Assembly: GCA_910592005.1 (NCBI GenBank)
Contig: CAJVPP010003509.1
Location: 1-11,437 of the forward strand
DNA from: Funneliformis mosseae
Taxonomy: Eukaryota > Glomeromycota > Glomeromycetes > Glomerales > Glomeraceae
Direction: 5' to 3'
Length of the DNA: 11,437 nt
A program made the translations under genes and the position numbers. The stretch's first letter is position 1; the number at the start of each line of letters is the position of its first letter. The notes beneath the pieces were generated by a model. That model searched no databases, was not told where the DNA came from, and saw only the letters and a program-made list of their open reading frames with translations. This document shows, piece by piece, positions 1 to 6,701 of the stretch.

Positions 1-12
1 GGTAGAAGATAA

Positions 13-300
13 AGACCAATTTATAGCTCAAATCTAACTTATTTAGAAATTTTATATTACTATCTACTTTTAGATAAAAAATTCAATAGTATTGTGCACT
101 TATTCTTAAATATAGCCTATTTAGATTTTAATTATAATACAGAATTTAGCGATAAAATGTTAAATCAAATAATAGAATCATATCCCAATCTGAATTACCT
201 TAATTTGCAAAAGGATGAGTATATATCCTATAATATTAGTATAATAATTAATATAGGGTTATATGCAATTACAAATTCATATTATAAATTAGAAATCTGA
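13..300 (+). pseudogene. Leucine-rich-repeat fragment (F-box/LRR-like)
   Basis: An open frame runs from just after a TAA at 10-12 to a TGA at 298-300, with no ATG at its head; the first possible start is a GTG at 94. It reads as about 95 residues of degenerate leucine-rich repeats, with segments such as NLTYLEI, NIAYLDFNYN and SYPNLNYLNL. The spacing of L and N, and the FSD...I..SYPNLNYLNL pattern, resemble the cysteine-type LRRs of fungal F-box proteins, which are heavily expanded in Glomeromycotina (remembered family knowledge). The frame is closed by stops on both sides and no F-box is visible, so it is most likely a piece of a decayed LRR gene. The window edge hides anything further upstream. 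Family call moderate; function unknown. Confidence 0.45.
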
Positions 301-1490
301 ATATTTTTAATCACAAAGAATTCTCTGAAATATTAATTTGTAATATTATTCATTTTTGTCTAAAGCTCTAATAATTTGACTTTAAATATTATAAAATACC
401 TATAAAAATATCAGAGAAATTAGATTGTGAAAAATGTTAGAGTGATAGGAATACAGAAATTTTTGAGTTCAGAATACTGATCATATTTTTTCTTCTCAAT
501 AATTAGACTAATTTTTATAATTAAAAAATGGAAAATGAGCGTCAAGCTGAAAATAAAAAAGATACATCCAATAATTTACTCTTTTTCTTACTATAATTTA
601 AAAAAAAATACCAAATCAAAAAAAAATATATTAGGATAGGCTATTTTTAAAAGATCTTGACTGATAAAAGGCATTTGAGAAGGGCTAAAAAATCTTGTAA
701 AATTATTTAAAAGCATTGTAAATAAAATGTTTGATATTTTTAATTTCAGTTTCATAAGCAGTTTGTATAATATTAGTTTGAATAAGTGATCATCAGCTCA
801 GAAGAATTATTAAGTTATGCATAGTATTTTCAGCTAAATTATATGATAAATAAATTGATCACAATGCAGATATTAATTTTACATATATATTTGAAAAAAA
901 TATTCTTTATTTTTTTCTCAAACAATCATAAGAAAAATGTGAAAGAAGATTTACATGTAACATAGAACCTATTATAAAAATAAATATTAATATTAAAAGT
1001 ATATATTATGAAGTTCTAAAGTATTCACAATTTTGAGATCTACAAAAACTAGCTATTTTTGCATCTTGCAAAGTAGATCTGATCCTAAAGGGATCTCTTT
1101 ATGTGAAAAAGTATAAGAATTTCATTTGTATGTGCTTTTATAGAATTCTTAGCATCAGATAATAATATTAAACATATATCATATTTTTTTAACCTTTTTT
1201 CAGCAAGATATAAAGCATGTAGAAGTATATAAAAGTTCAGCTAACTTTTTCGCAAAAATATTTTTCAGTAAAATAATGCAAAAATAAGATATATATACTC
1301 TACAAGAGTGAGTTACGAAATAAAAATACTCATTATAGATCATTATATTTAAAAAAATAAAAAAATGAGTATTATTATAATTACAAATATAATTTATAAA
1401 GCATTTGTTTATAAAATATATACATTATAAAAAAATAATTCTTTAATATCACTTTAATTATATCTTGAATTAAATGATACAACAATATAA
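301..1490. other. AT-rich stretch without recognisable gene
   Basis: About 1.2 kb of very AT-rich DNA with no substantial open frame on either strand. The longest item noted is a 22-codon plus-strand ORF starting with ATG at 528, of lysine-, asparagine- and leucine-rich composition. Between 650 and 1,330 the plus strand gives short protein-like pieces (for example LTDKRHLRRAKKSCK) broken by many stops, so an old decayed gene is possible but I cannot name it. It contains a nested inverted repeat (1036-1080), listed separately, and only about three CpG dinucleotides. Confidence 0.5.
1036..1080. repeat. Nested inverted repeat
   Basis: The 8-bp arms AGATCTAC (1036-1043) and GTAGATCT (1073-1080) are perfect reverse complements. 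Within the 29-bp loop lie a near-palindrome around CTAG (AAAAACTAGCTATTTTT) and a second small hairpin, TTGCA-TCT-TGCAA. A further 5-bp hairpin (GATCC/GGATC) follows immediately. In DNA this AT-rich small palindromes occur by chance, but the 8-bp arms are GC-containing. No function can be assigned. Confidence 0.4.
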
Positions 1491-1494
1491 AAAT

Positions 1495-2767
1495 AGAAAT
1501 TATAGGTATAATTATCTTACACAGATATAATAACATTCTGAAATTGTAATCTATTTTAATAAAAAAATCTTACTTTAAATATTGACTATAACACTATATC
1601 AAAAATATTAGCACAAAGTGAAAAATAGAATTCTGTATTAGAACCTTTAGGTTCTAAAGAAATTTTTAGAAATAGGAAGGTCAAATTTCTAATACTATGA
1701 ACTTATAGGTAGAAAATATAATGGCAAGTAATGTTATCTTAACAGATTTATTAATAAAAAAAAGGCAAAGTTTTTTGTCAATGCATTTAATATACAAGAA
1801 AATGAGTTGGTTTTTTTTAATGATTGGCTATATAAATTTAAAAAATGTAACAATATTCATAAGTATTATATATATAGAGAGTTAGGAAGTGCACTATTAG
1901 CATCTTTTTCAGAAGAATAAAAAAAGTTATAATTACTTTTAGATTGATATACTCTCAATTGAATTTATAATATTAGTGAAACAGTAAGTCTTTAATATAC
2001 TTTTTATATTATATACGCTAATATAGTATTTAATTTACTATTACTAAGAATAATATTAAAAGACTTTTTTTATTGAATGTCACCTAACCAAACACTTTCT
2101 ACTAAACCTGTTCTTGATCAAAAGAAAGACAAATCAAGAATTACAGTTTTTCTTAGTACTAATGCAATAGGAACAGATAAGCTTAAATCATGGGTAATTG
2201 GTAAGGTAAAACGTTTAAGATCTCTTTCAAAATTAACTTAAAACGTCTTCTGATCTATTATTATAGAAATCAAAAAGCATAGATGAATACTTTAATTTTT
2301 GAAGAGATGCTTTATGAATGAATAGTTATTTTAGAATGTAAAATAAAAAAATTTTGTTTTTGATTAATAATGCATTATCACATTTCAATTCACATTATTT
2401 ACTAATTTTAGAAATTAAATAAGACGATCAAAATGAGTATTAATTTTTTAGATCTAAGTTTATACTCTGAAATGTAATTATGATATTTTAATGTTCTCTC
2501 TCAAAGTATTCTCATATCTCATATGTAAACATTTTTTTATAGACTTTGTATCAAAAAAAAAACTTTTTCTTGACATTTTAAATGCATATTCAGCTCCCAA
2601 CTATAAAAAAAAATGTGAATATCTTAGATCAAGCTGATGCTTTTGATATTGTTTTCAATTTGTCATTATCTAATTTGCAAGACAAATCCCCTCAATTAAA
2701 TAGAATTTCACCTTTATTCAACTTAATAAGCAAAATATTTGCCTATTTTCATTACTTATACAAATAG
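1495..2767 (+). pseudogene. Decayed pogo/Tigger-type DDE transposase (CENP-B-like)
   Basis: The translated fragments lie in the order expected for a pogo/Tigger transposase. First comes an N-terminal helix-turn-helix (NTISKILAQSEK, about 1590-1640). A CENP-B-type HTH follows (ASNVILTDLLIKK, about 1725-1765, then NDWLYKFKKCNNIH, about 1821-1862). The DDE core starts with MSPNQTLSTKP (2078 on) and KDKSRITVFLSTNAIGTDKL (about 2125-2185), continues through MNTLIFEE (2283 on) to LINNALSHFNSHY (about 2360-2400), and a C-terminal LFLDILNAYSAPNYKK (about 2563-2612) shifts frame into NVNILDQADAFDIV. Many stops and several frameshifts interrupt it. The family motif NADE reads NISE and LIDNAPSH reads LINNALSH, so two catalytic aspartates are gone. 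A likely intron sits at 1984-2062 (GTAAGT, a TACTAAG branch-like site, AAAAG). Such enzymes cut and paste TA-flanked DNA; this copy cannot. Terminal repeats were not found. The final 100 bp is the least certain part. Confidence 0.85.
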
Positions 2768-2986
2768 AAGGAATCAAGGATACAGCAAATTCAGCAAATT
2801 AAAAGTACTTTAAGATACACTAAATGCTTTAAAGATCTTTCTTTATACCTCTCTTCTCTAGGTTTTCTTTGATTCTCTTCTCAATCTTAAAGTTTCTTAA
2901 AACTTTTTTTATATTTAACCTGCAAATATATTATACATTATGAATATATTGATAATTCATGTAAGTTGTATCTTATATACTTTTAA
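2768..2986. other. AT-rich spacer between two relics
   Basis: There is no open frame of note between the transposase relic and the next broken gene. A possible short intron (GTAAGT at 2961 to TATAG at 2996, 36 bp) lies just ahead of the next frame, and the codons before it (YEYIDNS) might be an upstream exon. That length is very short for an intron and the join creates a TAA, so I do not annotate it. Confidence 0.35.
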
Positions 2987-3625
2987 ATTAATATAGAATT
3001 AGAAGAAGAAATAGATATTGATAGTGAAGAATTATCTGAAACTAGCAGTAAAAAATGTTCTAATGAAAGTACAGATATTAACTTATTTACATTTAAGAAG
3101 AAAGCAAAGAAAGCAGTTAAAAGAGAAGATTTATCTATTTTGAAAAAACTTATTAAGAAATTATTTGCTCCAATTCTATAATAAAACTCTTTTAATAGTA
3201 TTATTTCTTTATAGACATTCCCTGATATGAATATTAACTCAGTTAATTTTTGTGAATTAAATGATAGGATCATTAAAGCTGAAGATAATAATAAAAGAAC
3301 TGCTTTAGAGTTGATCCATAGCTATTACTATTTTGAAAAAGAGTATAGATTATGATTTGATCATTATAAAAAAATATATAGTGATGATATGTCTAATTTT
3401 CTAGTTAATGATAAAATTTATGAGTATTTTCTGAATTAAGATAAATCTTCAGAGGCTAATCTTAAAAAATAAAAGAAAAAGGCAATAAAGATCTTTAAAC
3501 TTTTTGAAGGGGTTGGAGAGGAAGATAAGATAAATTGTATTAAGTCTTTTTTTGCATCAACTATTTTAAGGTTGAATATAAATGATATTGATTATATAAT
3601 TGCTAAAGTTTTAAAAATAGGCTAA
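2987..3625 (+). pseudogene. Broken ORF of an uncharacterised fungal protein family
   Basis: One plus-strand frame reads as protein for over 600 bp, with stops at 3179-3184, 3212, 3353, 3437 and 3470 before the terminal TAA at 3623. The first block (2996-3178) is acidic, then lysine-rich (ELEEEIDIDSEEL, later FKKKAKKAVKRED). The second (from 3215) contains RTALELIHSYYYFEKEYRL, FDHYKKIYSDDMSNFLVND and KKKAIKIFKLFEGVGEED, then IKSFFASTILRLNINDIDYI. This second block resembles, from memory, a large uncharacterised protein family of Rhizophagus and relatives with a motif like ARKIYDLF...IK.FSAS.IS.LS..DIDYI. The 3179-3214 gap ends in TTTCTTTATAG and may be an intron whose GT donor has mutated. Function unknown. 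Stops at 3353 (TGA), 3437 and 3470 (TAA) could derive from CGA and CAA by C-to-T change. Confidence 0.6.
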
Positions 3626-3639
3626 TAAAATTTCTACTT

Positions 3640-3769
3640 CAAATTTTACTCAAGTGTGAATATATGTTCATAGCTACTGAAATTTTTTCAGATTTTAGAT
3701 AGGCCAAATTTTACTTGAGTATGATTATTTATTTATACTTATTGAAGTTTTTCTATATTTTAATATTAT
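3640..3769. repeat. 65-bp tandem duplication, diverged
   Basis: Two head-to-tail copies begin with CAAATTTTACT, at 3640 and 3705, and align without gaps over most of 65 bp. Many of the differences are C/T or A/G transitions, with C or G usually in the first copy. It directly follows the broken ORF. This is a local duplication rather than a recognised transposon. Confidence 0.6.
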
Positions 3770-4124
3770 CTAAATATGTATCATTATCATTTTCTTTAAT
3801 AAAATCAATATATACTCATTTTTTTACTTAATCAGTTAGTCTTTTCTCACATATTACTTTATGAAAAAATATAATAGAGCTTTATTTTAATTTTAAAAAT
3901 TTACATATGTTTATTTTACAAATAATATATAATGCTTATATTACATTTATTTTAAAGAATTACAGCACTTATATTTGTATATTTTACTATTCATATATTT
4001 TTTTCAAACAGGTTATTCTACATAAAGTTTTAAAAAATAAATTTATAAATTAAAAAGAATCTAATCCTTCTTTTTTGAATTATCTCTATAATTGATAGTG
4101 ATATTTATCACATTCGCATTTTAG
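3770..4124. other. AT-rich spacer, no gene seen
   Basis: About 355 bp with no substantial open frame in either direction. Its end (CATTCGCATTTTAG, to 4124) looks like a 3' splice site in front of the open frame that follows. The only CpG between 2428 and 4822 lies here, at about 4115. Confidence 0.4.
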
Positions 4125-4379
4125 AAAAATGAAGAAATTATAGATGTTATAAGCCTAGAAGTTGTTGCTATTTTCACAGATAGTGTCATTGATCTTGATA
4201 TAGGAGAAGAATTTTTAAATAATTGTTTAATATTTGATGATTTCTCTGAAAATGATTTTAATTCTTTTCTTGATGCTATTTCAGGTCTAGAGATTGATAA
4301 GTGAAATAGTAAACTTACTTTGCTTGATTTCCTAATATTCTCATTATATACTTATTTGAATGGTGATTCTAGCAAATAA
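4125..4379 (+). pseudogene. Open exon-like frame of unknown protein, one internal TGA
   Basis: From 4125 the frame is open for 59 codons to a TGA at 4302, then for 24 more to TAA TAA at 4377. It has no ATG in frame, so it would have to be an internal or final exon, and a good 3' splice site (polypyrimidine tract plus TTTTAG) ends at 4124. The product is acidic, then hydrophobic: DSVIDLDIGEEFLNN, FDDFSENDFNSFLDAISGLE, then LLDFLIFSLYTYLNGDSS. The TGA is followed by AATAGTAAACTT (NSKL), and a TGG-to-TGA change would restore a Trp at that point. I do not recognise the family. It may be a later exon of the broken gene ending at 3625, but nothing in the sequence proves a link. Confidence 0.4.
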
Positions 4380-4383
4380 TAAT

Positions 4384-4531
4384 GGATATGTCTTATTAAT
4401 AAAGATGGTATTGAAACTAGTTGCAACCATATGATGCTTATTTGTTACTAATTACAACTAGTTGCAACTCTGAGATACTTATTTATCACTAATTGAAACT
4501 AGTTTCAATGTCATCTTTACTTATTAATAAT
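4384..4531. repeat. 41-bp tandem array of palindromic elements
   Basis: Three copies of a palindrome centred on ACTAGT (4416-4421, 4457-4462, 4498-4503) repeat with an exact 41-bp period. The cores read TTGAAACTAGTTGCAA, TTACAACTAGTTGCAA and TTGAAACTAGTTTCAA; the third is perfectly self-complementary. The 23-bp intervals are also related, sharing CTTATTTRTYACTA in the first two and CTTATTAATAATG in the last. A truncated related interval (TCTTATTAATAA, 4391-4402) precedes the first core, so the array is 3 to 3.5 units and its outer ends are roughly inverted copies of each other. It could be a small fold-back element, an array of binding sites for a dimeric protein, or a minisatellite. Nothing favours one strongly. 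Confidence 0.7.
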
Positions 4532-5121
4532 GAAAAACCCTTTTAAAATATTTTTTCTTAAAATACAATTATCTATTTTTTTTCAGAACTTCATTAAAAA
4601 CTCCTCATATAACTTCTTTTCAATCAAATTTCTTTTATTTTCAATTCTTTCTCTATATTTTTTCACCATTTATAAAATAATAAATATATTAACCAGATAG
4701 GTCTTTGTAGAATGCAAGTAGTATCAAGCATTCACCTAATACTACTTATATAAAAAGTTTTTGTGAGACTTAAGAATTTTTATGGTATTTCTTGCTGGTA
4801 AAATAATTGGTATTTTTTTGATCGTTTATTTTTTTAGCAATGTTATTCCAAAAGAAATATTTCTTTTTATTTGTGATAGTATAGTTAGTATTCAGCATTT
4901 CTCTGTTTTCGTTCATCAATGAGAATACAAAACTAGGTATCAGAGAACTCTATAGTTGTCTTTTTTTTTACATGATGAGAAGATTCTTTAGAGTCTGTTT
5001 TATAAAAAAAATATCAAGTAATATGTTAGAATTATGGTAAGAAAAATTAATTTAATTAATATAATGATTAATCAAATAATAATGGTGGCTTAGCTATGTC
5101 AATAACTCAAGGGAGGTGAAA
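4532..5121. other. AT-rich intergenic stretch upstream of RPS5
   Basis: No convincing gene. Two short ORFs were noted. A plus-strand ORF of 46 codons (4782-4922) is hydrophobic at its start (MVFLAGKIIGIFLIVYFF) and could encode a one-pass membrane peptide. A minus-strand ORF of 28 codons (4669 down to 4583) is highly charged (MVKKYRERIENKRN). Both have base composition like their surroundings and no visible splice or promoter context, so I treat them as chance. Confidence 0.4.
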
Positions 5122-5270
5122 TCTGATTGGCTGATCATCTACAATTAAATCAAATTGTTTATGTTTAAAATATTTATAAAACATAAGTTTACTACATAGT
5201 AATTTTCTGATTGGTTGATCATCACGTTATTCGATTGGTTAATTTATGTGACGTCAGAGATTGATATAAA
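5122..5270 (+). promoter_or_regulatory. RPS5 promoter: paired CCAAT elements, CRE, TATA
   Basis: Two nearly identical 18-bp elements, TCTGATTGGYTGATCATC, lie at 5122-5139 and 5206-5223. Each contains GATTGG, the reverse of a CCAAT box (the HAP/NF-Y site). A third GATTGG is at 5233-5238. A perfect palindromic TGACGTCA, the site for CREB/ATF-type bZIP factors, is at 5249-5256, and TATAAA follows at 5265-5270, about 160 bp before the ATG and some 70 bp before the 5'UTR donor. Position and order suit a strong housekeeping promoter. Factor assignment is by motif only. Confidence 0.6.
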
Positions 5271-5337
5271 TTTTTCATTGATTAAAAAATTTTTCCTTCT
5301 CTTTTTCAATTTCATAATTTCGTTGCAGAGTTAAAAG

Positions 5338-5420
5338 GTATGATTTAATTAAATCAATGTAATCCATCCTCATTAAATAAAAAATTCAACTTTTTTTCTA
5401 ATAACGATTATAATTTATAG
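5338..5420 (+). other. Intron in the RPS5 5' untranslated region
   Basis: AAAAG|GTATGA at 5337/5338 and TAATTTATAG|GCACACC at 5420/5421 bound an 83-bp intron with a T-rich 3' half. The ATG lies 8 bp after the acceptor, in GCACACCATGG, a good eukaryotic start context. Leader introns just ahead of the start codon are common in fungal ribosomal-protein genes. Confidence 0.7.
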
Positions 5421-5427
5421 GCACACC

Positions 5428-6408
5428 ATGGCCCTTCCTGCAGAAATCTATAACGAAACTTCACAAGGCACTCGGTTATTCAACAAATGGAATTACGATG
5501 ATGTTGAGGTTAAGGATATATCATTGACAGATTATATTCAAATTCGAAACCCAGTATACTTACCACATACTGCTGGTCGTTTTTCTACCAAGAGGTTTAG
5601 AAAGGCTCAGGTATGACAATAATTTTTTTTTTTTTAAAAAAAAAATGAAAGAATTTTTTAAATTCTTTGATTATTATAATGAGCATTTCCAATTGAAATG
5701 AAGAAGACGCGTATAAAAATTGATGATTCCAATTACGTTTATTTAGTGCCCTGTTGTCGAACGGTTAACAAATTCACTTATGATGCACGGTCGTAATAAC
5801 GGCAAAAAATTAATGGCTGTTAGGATTGTAAAACATGCATTTGAGATCATTCATCTGCTAACTGATCAAAATCCTATTCAAGTTTTAGTTGATGCCATTA
5901 TTAACACTGGTCCACGTGAAGACTCAACCCGTATTGGTAGTGCTGGTACTGTAAGAAGACAAGCTGTTGATGTGTCTCCTCTTCGTCGGGTGAATCAAGC
6001 TATCGCTCTTTTGACAACTGGAGTAAGTGCCGAAATTTTTTTTTTGGAAACCATTTTTTAAATATTTTTTTTTGATTACGATTACTTATTATTTATTGGT
6101 GATATAACTTAGACGCGTGAATCAGCTTTCAGAAATGTTAAGAGTATTGCAGAATGTTTGGCTGATGAACTTATTAATGCTGCTAGTTTGTGTTTATTTT
6201 TTTGTGAATTACTTTTTTTGCAAAGCAAAAATATTTTGTTAATCATATTTTATATTACAGAGGGAAGTTCAAATTCTTATGCTATTAAAAAGAAAGACGA
6301 ACTCGGTAAGACAAGTTATGATTTAACCTTATATCTATAATTTTCAAGTTTATTAATTAATTTGTTTTTATTCTTATACTAGAACGTGTTGCTAAGTCCA
6401 ATCGTTAA
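5428..6408 (+). CDS. RPS5: 40S ribosomal protein S5 (uS7), five coding exons
   Basis: This gene encodes the small-subunit protein uS7, which binds the 3' major domain of 18S rRNA at the subunit head and contacts E-site tRNA. Coding exons are 5428-5610, 5747-6022, 6113-6185, 6261-6305 and 6383-6408, totalling 603 bp or 200 residues, the usual length for fungal and animal uS7. The N-terminus is [10 protein letters not shown]. The conserved core [18 protein letters not shown] and [11 protein letters not shown] lie in exon 2, and the C-terminus ...[14 protein letters not shown] is assembled over exons 4 and 5. All junctions keep frame; K and E codons are split at exon 3/4 and 4/5. The exon 3 donor is a weak GTTTGT, whereas GTATGA, GTAAGT and GTAAGA are used elsewhere. 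Codons are less AT-biased than the surroundings. AATAAA sites follow at 6432 and 6504. The gene is convergent with the minus-strand oxidase. Confidence 0.97.
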
Positions 6409-6503
6409 GGATGTTTTAATGCTTAATTTTCAATAAACCATTTAGGAAAGTTGTGTTACAAAAATTTAATCAGAAGGGACGAATGAAAAATATTTAAAGA
6501 CTT

Positions 6504-6520
6504 AATAAAATTCATTTATT
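6504..6520. terminator. Back-to-back poly(A) signals between convergent genes
   Basis: AATAAA on the plus strand (6504-6509) is followed 5 bp later by TTTATT (6515-6520), which is AATAAA on the minus strand. They lie about 95 bp past the RPS5 stop and about 180 bp past the oxidase stop. Other plus-strand AATAAA copies are at 6432 and 6543. In AT-rich DNA such hexamers arise by chance, so usage is inferred from position. Confidence 0.4.
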
Positions 6521-6701
6521 TGTTATTTTACAACAAAAGGACAATAAATTAGAGTGAAATTTAGTATTTTTAATTGTTCAAATGTCGCATATTTACCTGA
6601 ATAGCTAACCCACAAATTCCTAGAATTTTGGATTGGTAAAGGCATAATTTGCTTTATCTGAATTCTGTCAGAATTTTAAGTTATTCGTACATAACAAATT
6701 T

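Noticed and set aside
2582..2767. 61-codon plus-strand ORF taken as a stand-alone gene
   Set aside because: The preceding frame (LFLDILNAYSAPNYKK) and NVNILDQADAFDIV continue the pogo transposase relic, so it is part of that pseudogene.
2983..3273. 96-codon minus-strand ORF
   Set aside because: It is antisense to the broken plus-strand frame, which has protein-like composition and remembered family resemblance; the minus reading is a shadow rich in S, L, I and F.
4384..4531. CRISPR array
   Set aside because: The spacers are related to each other, there are only three units, and the genome is eukaryotic.
1..5000. Alternative genetic code with TAA/TAG/TGA read as sense codons
   Set aside because: The stops fall where Gln, Arg or Trp are expected, but all three stop codons are involved, frameshifts are also present, and the intact genes on the same DNA use the standard code. 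Decay is the simpler reading.
5611..5746. snoRNA in RPS5 intron 1 (TGATGATTCC as box C)
   Set aside because: No following CTGA box and no pairing ends; just AT-rich intron sequence.
6158..6340. 60-codon plus-strand ORF across RPS5 exons 3 and 4
   Set aside because: It reads through introns 3 and 4; splicing restores the uS7 C-terminus instead.
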